The position numbers were made by a program, and so were the translations under genes. From positions 2,189,001 to 2,253,000 of the forward strand of contig NZ_CP058649.1 in NCBI RefSeq assembly GCF_018141445.1: a DNA stretch of 64,000 nucleotides. Direction: 5' to 3'. Under the pieces are notes generated by a model. The model made no database searches, was not told the origin of the DNA, and saw only the letters and a list, made by a program, of their open reading frames with translations. Position 1 is the first letter of the stretch. Every line of letters begins with the position of its first letter. The stretch is from Vallitalea pronyensis. Its GTDB lineage: Bacteria > Bacillota > Clostridia > Lachnospirales > Vallitaleaceae. Of the stretch, positions 8,129 through 17,857 are shown in pieces.

Positions 8129-9268
8129 ATGACTTTAGATTTACTATTAAGAGATTATACACTCCAAATCGTAGCTTTAGGTTCTGCTGTCCTTGGTGCT
8201 GTAAGTGGTATACTGGGAAGCTTTGCCGTCCTTCGGAAACAGAGTCTCCTTGGCGATGCCGTATCCCATGCAGCACTTCCAGGTATTGCATTTGTATTCT
8301 TAATAACCGGTGTCAAACAGACGGAAATGCTCTTATTAGGTGCATTAATATCGGGATTGTTGGGTACGTTCATGATTGTAAGTGTTGATCGGTATACCCG
8401 TATCAAATTTGATAGTGCTCTTGGCTTAACATTGTCTTCTTTTTTTGGTTTAGGATTAGTACTACTTACATATATTCAGAAAATCCCTAATGCTAACCAA
8501 GCGGGTCTGGAGAATTTTATATTTGGTCAAGCATCCACTTTGCTTAAAAGAGATGTGTATTGGATGATAGGCCTTGGCATTATGATTCTCACCGTTGTCA
8601 TTGTATTTTGGAAAGAGTTGAAGATTTTTTCCTTTGATCCAGAATTTGGTAAGAGTATTGGGTTTTCTGATATGAAAATCAACATGCTGTTATCCAGTAT
8701 CACAGTTATTGCCATTATCATTGGTTTGCAGTCTGTTGGTGTTATATTAATGAGTGCATTATTGATCGCACCTGGTGTGGCAGCACGGCAATGGACGGAT
8801 AAATTAGCCATCATGGTTTTATTAGCCGCTATCTTTGGTATAGTAGCTGGTGTTATAGGTACAATCATTAGTTCCCTGGTTGGCAACATGCCCACAGGTC
8901 CGGTTATTGTGGTGGTTATTAGCTTAATTGTCTTCTTCTCTTTATTTTTTGCAACCAAACGAGGTATGCTATGGCGTGTTATGAGGATGAAGAGGAATAG
9001 ACGGGACATTAACGACAGCAAAGTGTTAGTTAATCTCTACGAATTGGCCATGAATCATGATGTGGTATACCATCCCCATAAAACAAACGTGATTATGCTG
9101 GGCAAAAATAATAAGCGTACAGATAATAAACATGTCATCAAAAGTCTTCTTTATCTGTGTGATAAAGGTTACGTTAAAAGGGATTATTTTGATACATGGT
9201 CCATTACAGATTTAGGTATAGAAAAAGCAAAAAGAATCATGGCTAACCATGGAGGTGAAAAATTATGA
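8129..9268 (+). CDS. Metal ABC permease with winged-helix-like C-terminal tail (subunit 1)
   Basis: 379 residues, longer than the usual 280-300 of this family. Residues 1 to about 285 are the ABC-3 permease core with eight or nine membrane segments, including KQSLLGDAVSHAALPGIA. The soluble tail (about 295-379) contains NLYELAMNHDVVYH, KSLLYLCDKGYVKRD and WSITDLGIEKAKRIM. Its spacing resembles the winged helix of DtxR-type regulators, with a T/L-G wing. ATG 8129 follows GAGGGGTGA. The stop overlaps the next start by four bases. Similar extended permeases are known in Firmicutes MntC-like proteins and in chlamydial YtgCR fusions. Confidence 0.9.
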   Translation: MTLDLLLRDYTLQIVALGSAVLGAVSGILGSFAVLRKQSLLGDAVSHAALPGIAFVFLITGVKQTEMLLLGALISGLLGTFMIVSVDRYTRIKFDSALGLTLSSFFGLGLVLLTYIQKIPNANQAGLENFIFGQASTLLKRDVYWMIGLGIMILTVVIVFWKELKIFSFDPEFGKSIGFSDMKINMLLSSITVIAIIIGLQSVGVILMSALLIAPGVAARQWTDKLAIMVLLAAIFGIVAGVIGTIISSLVGNMPTGPVIVVVISLIVFFSLFFATKRGMLWRVMRMKRNRRDINDSKVLVNLYELAMNHDVVYHPHKTNVIMLGKNNKRTDNKHVIKSLLYLCDKGYVKRDYFDTWSITDLGIEKAKRIMANHGGEKL

Positions 9269-10374
9269 CTCCTCAAGTAGAAATTATGCTCATTGCCGTT
9301 ATTGTTTCAGCAGCTTGTGCCCTATTAGGTGTCTTTCTTATTTTAAGAAAAATGGCCATGATGACAGATGCTATATCCCATACGATTTTACTTGGTATCG
9401 TTATTGGCTTTTTTATAACAGAGAGTTTAACATCACCTTTGCTGATTATTGGTGCAGCACTTATAGGCTTACTGACCGTTTATTTAGCAGAACTTCTTAA
9501 AAGAACCAAGTTAATGTCAGAAGACAGTTCCATCGGTCTTGTTTTCCCCTTTTTATTTAGTATAGCGATTATTCTGATTACAAGATATGCAGGTAACATT
9601 CATTTAGATGTAGATTCAGTACTATTAGGTGAACTGGCATTCGTTCCTTTTGATCGACTTATTTTATTTGGACGTGATGTAGGACCAAAATCCTTGTACG
9701 TGATGGGCATCATTTTAACCATTGATCTTGCGTTTATCCTTCTTTTCTATAAGGAACTCAAGTTAGCGACTTTTGATGCTGCATTAGCAGCCGTTATTGG
9801 TTTTTCACCTGTGTTGATGCATTATGCACTCATGGGTCTGGTATCTGTTACAGCTGTAGGTGCTTTTGAAGCCGTTGGGTCCATATTGGTGATCGCATTT
9901 ATGATTGGACCTCCCATAACAGCTTATATGCTAACGGATAAATTAAAGACCATGCTTGTGTTAAGTGTGGTCATAGGTACCTTTAATGCGCTTTTAGGTT
10001 ATCAAGTAGCCGTTATCTATGATGTGTCCATTGCAGGTTCCATTGCTACAGTGATTGGTATCACCTACTTGATTGTTTTTATAACCGCTCCAAAAAGAGG
10101 CATCATCACCATGGTGTATAAACGACATATGCAGCGCATAGACTATGCCATGCACTCGTTATTGGTTCATCTCTATAACCATGAAGGCACGGAGGAAGAA
10201 GAAGTAGAAGCCAATCGTCATGTGATTGATCAGCATCTACATTGGCAAAAAAGCTTTTTGGATAAAATAATGAAAAAGGCTTTACGGCTTCAATGCATTG
10301 TTGTGGAACAAGAATTTCTAAAATTGACATCAAAAGGAAGAGAGTATGCCATTAGAAGTTTTGAAGACATATAA
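9265..10374 (+). CDS. Metal ABC permease with winged-helix-like C-terminal tail (subunit 2)
   Basis: 369 residues. The membrane core (to about residue 280) carries the family block LRKMAMMTDAISHTILLG and the EAVGSILVIAFMIGPP segment. The cytoplasmic tail from about residue 285 includes AMHSLLVHLYNHEG, a glutamate-rich linker, LDKIMKKALRLQCIV and LTSKGREYAIRSF, a second degenerate winged-helix-like module. It is translationally coupled to subunit 1 by ATGA. The two would form the heterodimeric channel. The AraC gene converges on it with only 30 bases between the stops and no clear terminator. Confidence 0.9.
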   Translation: MTPQVEIMLIAVIVSAACALLGVFLILRKMAMMTDAISHTILLGIVIGFFITESLTSPLLIIGAALIGLLTVYLAELLKRTKLMSEDSSIGLVFPFLFSIAIILITRYAGNIHLDVDSVLLGELAFVPFDRLILFGRDVGPKSLYVMGIILTIDLAFILLFYKELKLATFDAALAAVIGFSPVLMHYALMGLVSVTAVGAFEAVGSILVIAFMIGPPITAYMLTDKLKTMLVLSVVIGTFNALLGYQVAVIYDVSIAGSIATVIGITYLIVFITAPKRGIITMVYKRHMQRIDYAMHSLLVHLYNHEGTEEEEVEANRHVIDQHLHWQKSFLDKIMKKALRLQCIVVEQEFLKLTSKGREYAIRSFEDI

Positions 10375-10404
10375 GCTTTCAACGCTCAAAAATGTCCATT
10401 AAAA

Positions 10405-11232
10405 TCAAGGTATGGGTTTTGATTGACGATACTCAGAAGGTGTTTTTCCAAAATGGCGTTTAAAGGTTTTAGAGAAATAGAACTGATTACAGAAGCCTAA
10501 CCTTTGAGAAATATCACTAATGGAATAATGGGTTCTTCTGAGCATACGACAAGCTTCATCCAATCTCTTCTTTAGAAGATATTGATGGGGTGTAATTTTA
10601 AAATTTTGCTTGAACAATCGAAGGAAATAGATAGGATTAAGAAAAGTCTTGCCTGCTATTTCCTCTAATTTTAGATTTTTATGGTAGTTATCATGCATAA
10701 AATCAATGGCAGGCTTTAATTTGTCATAATGATGATAGGTCATGTTATCTATCTTTTTTTGTTGTGCTTTTATCATATCCGATATGCATAATAACAGGAG
10801 TGAGGTCACATAACAAGTCAAGCCTATAGGAGCCGTTTCATGGGTATTATAGGGGGGTTTTAAATCACCATGAAATAACTTAGGTATGCAGGTATAATCC
10901 ATATCCCTTAAAAGGGACTTGTCTTTTTCCCAGATATAGACTGGGGCGAGATGCTCCAAGTATTTATTTAACATAAGTCCATGAGGGATAAAATGCAACC
11001 AATAAACAGATAGATAGGACGAACATAATTGTGCTTGCAGCTTATGGGCATTAATAAAATACACATGCCCAGGCTTCAGTGTGTAGGTTGTACCGTCAAC
11101 CCGAATAGAAGCTTCCCCTTCAACAGGAAAATAAAGCTTATAATCGTGTTCATTGGTGATGTATTTCATACTCCACTTTGGTAAACAGCGATTAAAACCG
11201 CCACATATCAATTTGACATTTAAATCATCCAT
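10405..11232 (-). CDS. AraC-family transcriptional regulator
   Basis: 275 residues from the ATG at 11232, which has GGGAGTG seven bases upstream on this strand. The N-terminal cupin-like sugar-sensing region contains GGFNRCLP and IRVDGTTYTLKPGHVYFI. The C-terminal pair of helix-turn-helix motifs spans roughly residues 175-270, with LKLEEIAGKTFLNPIYFLRL, SISDISQRLGFCNQFYFSKT and FKRHFGKTPSEYR. The gene is divergent from the URO-D-family gene at 11420 across 187 bases and probably controls it in response to a carbohydrate. Confidence 0.9.
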   Translation of the reverse strand: MDDLNVKLICGGFNRCLPKWSMKYITNEHDYKLYFPVEGEASIRVDGTTYTLKPGHVYFINAHKLQAQLCSSYLSVYWLHFIPHGLMLNKYLEHLAPVYIWEKDKSLLRDMDYTCIPKLFHGDLKPPYNTHETAPIGLTCYVTSLLLLCISDMIKAQQKKIDNMTYHHYDKLKPAIDFMHDNYHKNLKLEEIAGKTFLNPIYFLRLFKQNFKITPHQYLLKKRLDEACRMLRRTHYSISDISQRLGFCNQFYFSKTFKRHFGKTPSEYRQSKPIP

Positions 11233-11419
11233 CCTATTCACTCCCAAAGTTAATATTACATATATTATAGTTGGTTTTATTGATTCACAAAGCATCAATA
11301 AAACGTTATGATTAGTATAACAAGTGGTTTTTTATGTGTCAATATTATATATATGCTAATGCCCTTGATAATGGTTAATAAGAACCCTATCGTACTTGCA
11401 TAAAAAAGGAGGTAACAAC

Positions 11420-12724
11420 ATGTTGCATGAACCAAGTCACCAAAGGTCATTACCTGTCAGAGAAGACATGATGATTAGCAAAAAGGATAAAGAAATTCTG
11501 AGAAAATTGGGGGCTCAGATTGCCGATATAGCAGCATTACCCATTCATAAAGAAAAGGCGGTACTTTGGACCAGACTCAATGACCTTAATGGGGTAAGAC
11601 CCATGGTATGGATTAATGAAATACCTTGGCATGAGATGAATGTAGATGATGAATTGACGCTGCAATGTGAGCACCAATGGGCAAGAAACTTAGAGGATAA
11701 GTTAAGAAAAACAATTTACCAGTGGAATCACATGCCTGGTGATATGGTTGTCAATCCCTACATTGATTGCCCTCTCATCATTCATAACTCATCCTTTGGT
11801 ATTACAGAGGATGTGGATGTGGTTAAAACCGATGGTGATAATAGTGTTGTGTCAAGACACTTTAACATTCAGATACAAGAGCCTGAAGACATCGAAAAAA
11901 TTAAACTACCTAAAATTACATATGATAAGGAAAAAACAGATGACACGTATCAGGTGATGTGCGATATTTTTGACGGTATTATACCCGTGAAAAAAGTAGG
12001 GCGATCCCATATCTGGTTTACACCATGGGATTTTTTAGTACGATGGTGGGGCGTTCAAGAGTCCATGATGGATTTGATTATGCGACCAGACATGGTGCAT
12101 CAAGCCGTTGAAAAAATGGTGGATGCATGGATGCATGAACTTGATCAATATGTTGAACAGAACCTCTTGTCTCTTGATTGCAACAATACCAGGGTTGGTT
12201 CTGGTGGCTATGGTTACATCACTGATCTTCCAGGAAAAGACTATGACCCTGACCATGTAAAACCACACAATATGTGGGGATGCTCTAACGCACAAATATT
12301 CAGTGAAGTGTCTCCAGACATGCACTGGGAATTTGCTATTGAACATGATTTACGATGGTTAAGCAGGTGGGGGCATACCTATTATGGCTGTTGTGAACCT
12401 CTCGATAAAAAAGTACATTTGCTTAGGAAAATTCCTAATCTTAGAAAAATATCCGTCAGCCCATGGTGCGATACGGAAAGAGCTATACATGATATACAGA
12501 ATGATTATGTCATCAGCAGAAAACCCAATCCTGCTATTTTTGCTGGCAGTAATTGGTCTGAAAAGAAAGCAAAGGCAGACTTAACATCCTTCATGGAAAA
12601 AACAGAAAGACAGTGTCACGTGGAACTAATTATGAAAGATATCTCCACTGTTAATTACAAGCCTCAACGACTTTGGGAGTGGGAGAAAATAGCCATGAGA
12701 GTAGCGGAAGAATTTAGTCGATAG
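11420..12724 (+). CDS. URO-D/MtaA superfamily protein, divergent type
   Basis: 434 residues. AAGGAGG six bases before ATG 11420 fixes the start; an upstream TTG at 11396 is not needed. The C-terminal half shows the barrel pattern of the uroporphyrinogen decarboxylase superfamily, with HTYYGCCEPLDKKVHLLRKI and ISVSPWCD. The usual H-x-C zinc motif of corrinoid methyltransferases (MtaA, CmuA) reads Y-G-C-C here, with a histidine three residues before the G. No heme genes are nearby, so true heme synthesis is unlikely. The partner is a divergent AraC regulator. Substrate unknown. A monocistronic unit ending at the hairpin at 12799. Confidence 0.75.
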   Translation: MLHEPSHQRSLPVREDMMISKKDKEILRKLGAQIADIAALPIHKEKAVLWTRLNDLNGVRPMVWINEIPWHEMNVDDELTLQCEHQWARNLEDKLRKTIYQWNHMPGDMVVNPYIDCPLIIHNSSFGITEDVDVVKTDGDNSVVSRHFNIQIQEPEDIEKIKLPKITYDKEKTDDTYQVMCDIFDGIIPVKKVGRSHIWFTPWDFLVRWWGVQESMMDLIMRPDMVHQAVEKMVDAWMHELDQYVEQNLLSLDCNNTRVGSGGYGYITDLPGKDYDPDHVKPHNMWGCSNAQIFSEVSPDMHWEFAIEHDLRWLSRWGHTYYGCCEPLDKKVHLLRKIPNLRKISVSPWCDTERAIHDIQNDYVISRKPNPAIFAGSNWSEKKAKADLTSFMEKTERQCHVELIMKDISTVNYKPQRLWEWEKIAMRVAEEFSR

Positions 12725-12798
12725 TTATGTTAAGCACTTAAATAGTAGGCACACAAGTCTAACGAAGCTTCATGAAGTAAAGATGCATCTGTTTTGAA

Positions 12799-12842
12799 AA
12801 CGCACATTTAACTTGACTTACACAGCAAGTTAAATGTGCGTT
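12799..12842. terminator. Bidirectional terminator with 17-base perfect arms
   Basis: AACGCACATTTAACTTG (12799-12815) pairs perfectly with 12826-12842 around a 10-base loop. It lies between the convergent URO-D gene and the histidine kinase and can serve both. The T tract is weak, but the stem is very stable. Confidence 0.75.
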
Positions 12843-12905
12843 TATTACTTTATCTATTTATGGATAAGCGGTATATAAGGCTTAACTTGGCAAAGGTGTT
12901 CTTTA

Positions 12906-14714
12906 TTAAGATGTAATAATAGGCAGATGAATATAGACAGTTGTTCCAACACCAAGGGTACTTTTATATTGAAGGCCAAAGCCACAACCAAAGTACAATT
13001 TAATACGTTCATTCACATTATGCACGCCAATGCCTGAGCTGCTACGCTGATTGGTTTCATAGGCATGGGAGAGAATAGCCTCACATGTTTCTGCATCCAT
13101 ACCAATCCCATCATCAGCAATTGAAATGATGACTTTATCTCCTTCTGTATAAGCATCAATATGAATACAGCCTTTTTCCCGTTTGTTTTTAATACCATGA
13201 TAAATGGCATTCTCTACCAGTGGTTGCAGAATAAGCTTAATGATCTTATAGTCTACTATGTGATCTTGAGTTGTAATGGTGTATGTAAACTTATCCTCAT
13301 AGCGCATACTCTGTATAAAAAGATAATGCTTGATATGCTGAAGCTCAGAGGATAACGGGATAATATCCTGACCACGGCTTAGACTTAGTCTAAAAAGCTT
13401 AGATAGGGATTCCGTCATGGGTACGATGTTGTCATTTTTACTCTCTGCCATCCAAATAATCGAGTCCAGTGTATTGTATAGAAAGTGGGGATTAATCTGT
13501 GCCTGAAGGGTTTTTAACTCAAGTTTTCGTTTCTGTTCCTGGTCGGATATGACTTGAGCCATTAATTTTTCAATCTGTTCTAACATGCTGTTAAAACGGG
13601 ATGATAAGATACCAATCTCATCATGGGACTTAATATCCGCTCGAATGGTAAGGTTACCTTGTTGAACTTGAGCCATACATTTTCGAAGTTTAAGAATGGG
13701 GTTGGTAATGGCTGTGGATAGCACATAAGTAATGGCAAGTGCAAAAATCAATGCCAATACACCCATAGATAGGATAATTTTTTTGATTTGCTCCGCATCT
13801 TCTGTAATACTCTTATAAGGAGTGGCAGCAACAATATACCATGGCGCATTGGACATGCTTTTTGAAACGATTTGATACTTTTCTTCATGAATATACGTGG
13901 TAAATATGTTATGATCCTGATGAATCAACCGGGTGGTTAAATCATCCATGTGGCTTTTAAAGGTATAGTCATCAGACAGATCATCAGCATCGTCCGGATG
14001 ATAAATAATCTCACCAGCTTGATTGACAATAAAGATGAGACCATTTTTATAGAAATTGGCTGAGTCACAGAATGTCTTAATTTCAGACGTATTCACACTG
14101 ATATGCATAACACCTGTTTCTTTCAGGCCATCATAACGTTGGATGGTTCGGTTAACGGAAAAGACAGAAGGACCTAAGTCATCTAAATAATCCTGTTGAT
14201 GAGGACCAGAAACTTGGGGTGTAACACCTGATTGTGATATAGCCTTATACCAAGGTTGGCTCTTATAATCGTAAGCCGTATTCAAGTCCAGATGCATGCT
14301 TTTGAATACAGATAAGCGGCTATTATCAAAGATTAAAATAGAGTCTATATCGCTTCGTGATGTGAGAATATTAGAAAGCAACTCTAAGGTTCGCTGAAAA
14401 CTATCCGACGAGTCCATAGGGTAATAAGAATCATGTTGGTTGAGGTATTTCTGCACATGGTGGTTATACGCAATAACATTGGAGATATTTTTAAGCTGGC
14501 TCAGGTATTCATCGGCATTTTCCATAAGCGATGAGGTTACTTTTTTGGAATAATCAATGTTGTTATTGAGAAGTTTGGCATTATATTTAGAAAGAGCGAA
14601 CAACAAGGTTGAACTGATTAAGGCAATAATGACAAGAGAAAAAGAGAGGAGTAGTTTTGTACGTATACTGATATGCTGGATGTTATAGAGCATGTTTTTC
14701 ATTCTATGCATCAT
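12906..14714 (-). CDS. YesM-type sensor histidine kinase
   Basis: 602 residues. A membrane helix at about 19-41 is followed by a large extracellular dCache-like sensor region to about 305 (YHPDDADDLSDDYTFKSH is typical), a second membrane helix, and HAMP (NPILKLRKCMAQVQQGNLTI). The His_kinase block QINPHFLYNTLD has its histidine near residue 410. The ATPase has N-box LVENAIYHG, G1 DDGIGM and G2 SGIGVHN. All catalytic motifs are intact. It is translationally coupled to the upstream response regulator (stop and start overlap at 14711-14714). The pair is divergent from the sugar ABC operon at 16533 and probably senses its substrate or a binding-protein complex. Confidence 0.93.
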   Translation of the reverse strand: MMHRMKNMLYNIQHISIRTKLLLSFSLVIIALISSTLLFALSKYNAKLLNNNIDYSKKVTSSLMENADEYLSQLKNISNVIAYNHHVQKYLNQHDSYYPMDSSDSFQRTLELLSNILTSRSDIDSILIFDNSRLSVFKSMHLDLNTAYDYKSQPWYKAISQSGVTPQVSGPHQQDYLDDLGPSVFSVNRTIQRYDGLKETGVMHISVNTSEIKTFCDSANFYKNGLIFIVNQAGEIIYHPDDADDLSDDYTFKSHMDDLTTRLIHQDHNIFTTYIHEEKYQIVSKSMSNAPWYIVAATPYKSITEDAEQIKKIILSMGVLALIFALAITYVLSTAITNPILKLRKCMAQVQQGNLTIRADIKSHDEIGILSSRFNSMLEQIEKLMAQVISDQEQKRKLELKTLQAQINPHFLYNTLDSIIWMAESKNDNIVPMTESLSKLFRLSLSRGQDIIPLSSELQHIKHYLFIQSMRYEDKFTYTITTQDHIVDYKIIKLILQPLVENAIYHGIKNKREKGCIHIDAYTEGDKVIISIADDGIGMDAETCEAILSHAYETNQRSSSGIGVHNVNERIKLYFGCGFGLQYKSTLGVGTTVYIHLPIITS

Positions 14715-16315
14715 GATGCCTCCACGTTTTTTCTATAGTCTGTTGGGGATTCACCTGTATATTTTCTAAAAGAAACACTAAAATAGTGGGGATTTGGGAA
14801 GCCTACAAGATGAGCGATCTCATAGGTTTTTAATTGTGTGGTTTTCAAGAGCTCCATGGCCTTTTCCATTCTTTTGTTGATGAGATAATTTTTGAAGTTT
14901 ATACCCGTTTCTTTTTTAAAGAGAGAACTTAAGTAGACAGGGCTAACACAAGCGGCATCAGCAACGGTATTAAGGGATAAATCTTCAAGGTGATAGTGGT
15001 GGTCTATGTAATGCTTTGCTTTGGCTATAATATTATGGTTGCTATTATTTCTTGATAGTGTGAGCTTTTCGGCAACATGCATGCAAAAAGCTTCCACAGG
15101 TTTTACCATATCATCAATGGTGTTCAGTTTCTCTAAGGTATCATAAAGGGCAATACCTTCTGCCCATATGGTGGTGGATAGGCCATTGGTTTTTGCCATG
15201 ACTTTTAGTATATTCGTAATGATTTCTATAAAGATTAATTTAATGTTAACAAACGTCAGGGTTTCTTGTTTTTTTAATAAACTGGCAATACTCAGCAAGG
15301 TATGTTTGATATTTTTTATTTCACCTGCTTTAATGGCTTCCAATAAATAACTGCTTGTATCAAAAGGGTAGTAAAACTCAGATTGTATGTAATCCAAGTC
15401 ATGTATATCGTAGATATTGTTTTTCCCAAGGGTGTATTTACATTCAAGAGCTAATAAAGCTTTTGTGTATGAGTTATGAAGCAAGTGCATTTCCTTAACA
15501 GTTGTACCCATGGCGGATGTTAGCGGTATGTGCAGGTGATCGTTTACATTGTTCTGAATGACTTGAAGTGTAGTGGATAATATATTTCGATTTTCCAAGG
15601 ATGTTAAGTAAGGATGGTTATTAAAAACAAGGATAATTCGGCTAGCATGATCCGAAAACACATCATACTGTTTGCCGATTGTATCGGAAATAATATTTTT
15701 AACAGCAAAACAATACAATTCATCATCTTTTGCTTGAATGGCACTTAGATCAGGTTCAACAACGCATACACTATAGGGGGAAACATCAAAGGAAATCTCT
15801 AAGGCTTGTAACCCTTCTAGGATACGCTCATTGTTCCCTGGTGTACAGATTAGCTGATGCAGCAGTCTTTCTCTTAGTAATGGTAAGCTCTGATGCAGTT
15901 GGTTTTTCATTTTTGTGAGGTAATCCCTCTGTTTCAACTCACCGTTCATCTCTTGACAGATAGCCTTTATTTTACCATAGAGGGTTTTGGCACCAATGGG
16001 TTTGAGAATATAATCTTTTACCCCAAGGCATATGGCTTCTTGAGCTAATTCAAATTCATCGTAACCGCTTAGAATAACCATGTAAGAAGCAGGAAGATGC
16101 TTTTTAATGTGTTTTGTTAATGCAAGACCATCCATAAAGGGCATCTTGATGTCCGTCAGTATAAGATGGGGCTTAATTTTCAAAGCTATGTCCAAAGCTT
16201 GCTCACCATCTTCAGCTTCATAAACCTCCGAAAATCCTAAAGAATGCCAATCAATAATTTGGCTAATGGAAGAACGTACGAGTTTTTCATCATCTACAAT
16301 TAAAAGTTTGTACAT
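14711..16315 (-). CDS. YesN-type response regulator with AraC DNA-binding domain
   Basis: 534 residues. The receiver domain (1-120) holds the acidic pair in VDDEK, phospho-acceptor aspartate in LILTDIKMPFMDG and lysine in ILKPIG. A long middle region follows, and the C-terminal AraC domain contains LSLNTVADAACVSPVYLSSL and YEIAHLVGFPNPHYFSVSFR. I chose the ATG at 16315, with AAGGTGGG before it, over 16336. It partners the overlapping kinase gene and is divergent from the ABC operon at 16533, the likely target. Confidence 0.92.
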   Translation of the reverse strand: MYKLLIVDDEKLVRSSISQIIDWHSLGFSEVYEAEDGEQALDIALKIKPHLILTDIKMPFMDGLALTKHIKKHLPASYMVILSGYDEFELAQEAICLGVKDYILKPIGAKTLYGKIKAICQEMNGELKQRDYLTKMKNQLHQSLPLLRERLLHQLICTPGNNERILEGLQALEISFDVSPYSVCVVEPDLSAIQAKDDELYCFAVKNIISDTIGKQYDVFSDHASRIILVFNNHPYLTSLENRNILSTTLQVIQNNVNDHLHIPLTSAMGTTVKEMHLLHNSYTKALLALECKYTLGKNNIYDIHDLDYIQSEFYYPFDTSSYLLEAIKAGEIKNIKHTLLSIASLLKKQETLTFVNIKLIFIEIITNILKVMAKTNGLSTTIWAEGIALYDTLEKLNTIDDMVKPVEAFCMHVAEKLTLSRNNSNHNIIAKAKHYIDHHYHLEDLSLNTVADAACVSPVYLSSLFKKETGINFKNYLINKRMEKAMELLKTTQLKTYEIAHLVGFPNPHYFSVSFRKYTGESPTDYRKNVEAS

Positions 16316-16399
16316 ATGAAGTCCCACCTTATTCATATAATCATTATTCCTATAAAAAGCATATCACCCTATTGTTGAAAAATCAATGATGTAAGGCTT

Positions 16400-16446
16400 A
16401 TTGTTAATAAATGGACCATCATGTGTTAAAAAATTGAATTAACAAT
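16400..16446. promoter_or_regulatory. Inverted repeat in the divergent control region
   Basis: ATTGTTAAT (16400-16408) and ATTAACAAT (16438-16446) form separated 9-base arms. They lie in the 217-base divergent gap between the response regulator and the sugar transport operon. They are candidate binding sites for the YesN-type regulator. This is inference from position only. Confidence 0.4.
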
Positions 16447-16532
16447 CCATGAATAAAAAATTATAATGGGATTAACAGGTGTGAAGGGAATGTGCTAATA
16501 TTAAACAATAGAATACTTTGGAGGAGGGTGTC

Positions 16533-17738
16533 ATGTTGAAAACATTATTAGCACTGTTGATAACCATAGCACTTATACTAGTTGGCTGTGCAAGGCGTTC
16601 AGATGAAATAGGAGAAAGGCTACATCCTTCAGAAAATAATCTTTTACCCCAAGATAAGGATTACAATGAACCAGAAGTTGATATGACGCACTTAAAATCT
16701 TATGATGGCCAGCTGCTCATCTATCCAACAGAAAAGAAAGAAATACCCCCAAGACCTTCCCAGCCAGAATTATTGCCTCCAGATAATGCACGCCATTGGT
16801 TTGATATTGAATATCCAGGATGGGTGACGGAAAAAATAAACATGCCTGTATCACCTGGTGATGGACCTAAGGGGAAAAAGGTATCGGTTATTGTCACCAG
16901 TCGACATCCTTATTGGACAGCAGTTGGTATTGGTGCTAAAAAAGTGGCAGATGCTTATGAAATCGATTTTAAAATGTTAAATGCTAATCAAGATCTTCAG
17001 CTACAAAACCAATACATTGATGAGGCCATTGAAGAAAAGGTGGATATGATTCTATTGGCTTCAATGGATACAAAAGAGGCTATCACACAAGCCAAAAAAA
17101 TTAATGATGCAGGCATACCCCTTATCTTATTTAATACACTTCCTGAATCCGAAGCTTTAAAGTATTGCCTTGCATGGTCTGGACCGGATGACTGGGCGAA
17201 TTTTGAGAAGCTTTCACGTGTGCTTGCGGATAAAATGAACAAACAAGGTGGCGTCGGTTATCTCAGACATACACCTGTAGGAGGTTCCCCTTATTATTCC
17301 AGAACATGGGCGCCTATTACAGAGCTGATGGTTTATGCACCAGAGATCATCACATTGGTTTCAAAAGATTGTGCCTTTGATTATGATGAATCCAAAGACA
17401 TGGTACTTCAGTGGATTGACCAATATGGCTATGGGCTCAAAGGTATTGTGTGCAGTGACGATTCCATTCAAGCCATCGGTGCCATTGATGCATGTAAGGA
17501 AATGGGAAGAGGGGATATCATCATTGTGGCATCAGGAAATGGTAAACACGGTATGGATGCGGTTAAAAACGGGGATTTATTTGCAATCACCTATCAATCT
17601 GCAGAAGCCGATGGCGCACTGCCTATGAAGGTTGCAGCCGATTGGTTCAAGGGTGAAGATATTCAACCCATTTATTATTTATCAAGCAACATCATTACCC
17701 GAGAAAACGTGGATAAATACATGCCAGCTCAATGGTAA
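16533..17738 (+). CDS. Sugar ABC substrate-binding lipoprotein 1
   Basis: 401 residues. The lipoprotein signal MLKTLLALLITIALILVGC has lipobox LVGC. A linker of about 85 residues rich in proline and acidic residues precedes the periplasmic-binding (ribose/RbsB-like) fold, which starts near KVSVIVTSRHPYWTAVG. Conserved blocks are LAWSGPDDWANFE, ITYQSAEADGALP and a terminal MPAQW. GGAGGAGGGTG precedes ATG 16533. A second binding protein (21648) with the same blocks ends the transporter set. Predicted to capture a sugar outside the cell for the ATPase and permeases that follow. Confidence 0.9.
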   Translation: MLKTLLALLITIALILVGCARRSDEIGERLHPSENNLLPQDKDYNEPEVDMTHLKSYDGQLLIYPTEKKEIPPRPSQPELLPPDNARHWFDIEYPGWVTEKINMPVSPGDGPKGKKVSVIVTSRHPYWTAVGIGAKKVADAYEIDFKMLNANQDLQLQNQYIDEAIEEKVDMILLASMDTKEAITQAKKINDAGIPLILFNTLPESEALKYCLAWSGPDDWANFEKLSRVLADKMNKQGGVGYLRHTPVGGSPYYSRTWAPITELMVYAPEIITLVSKDCAFDYDESKDMVLQWIDQYGYGLKGIVCSDDSIQAIGAIDACKEMGRGDIIIVASGNGKHGMDAVKNGDLFAITYQSAEADGALPMKVAADWFKGEDIQPIYYLSSNIITRENVDKYMPAQW

Positions 17739-17857
17739 AAAATCATATAACGGGGATACCAGACTTATTAAAAGTGGTGTTCCTCTCCTGTAAAAATACA
17801 GAAAATTATGAAATATAAAATAAATATAAAGTTTATATAAGAAAGTGGGGATATAAT

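Noticed and set aside
8527..9021. 164-residue minus-strand open frame
   Set aside because: It lies wholly antisense to the well-supported metal permease, has no ribosome site and a low-complexity product. It is a shadow frame.
10375..10404. Terminator between the metal permease and AraC genes
   Set aside because: Only 30 bases lie between the stops, and I saw no convincing stem with a T tract.
11420..12724. True uroporphyrinogen decarboxylase (hemE)
   Set aside because: No heme biosynthesis neighbours, a changed metal motif and an AraC partner argue against heme synthesis. The same reasoning applies to the 22880 and 43821 genes.
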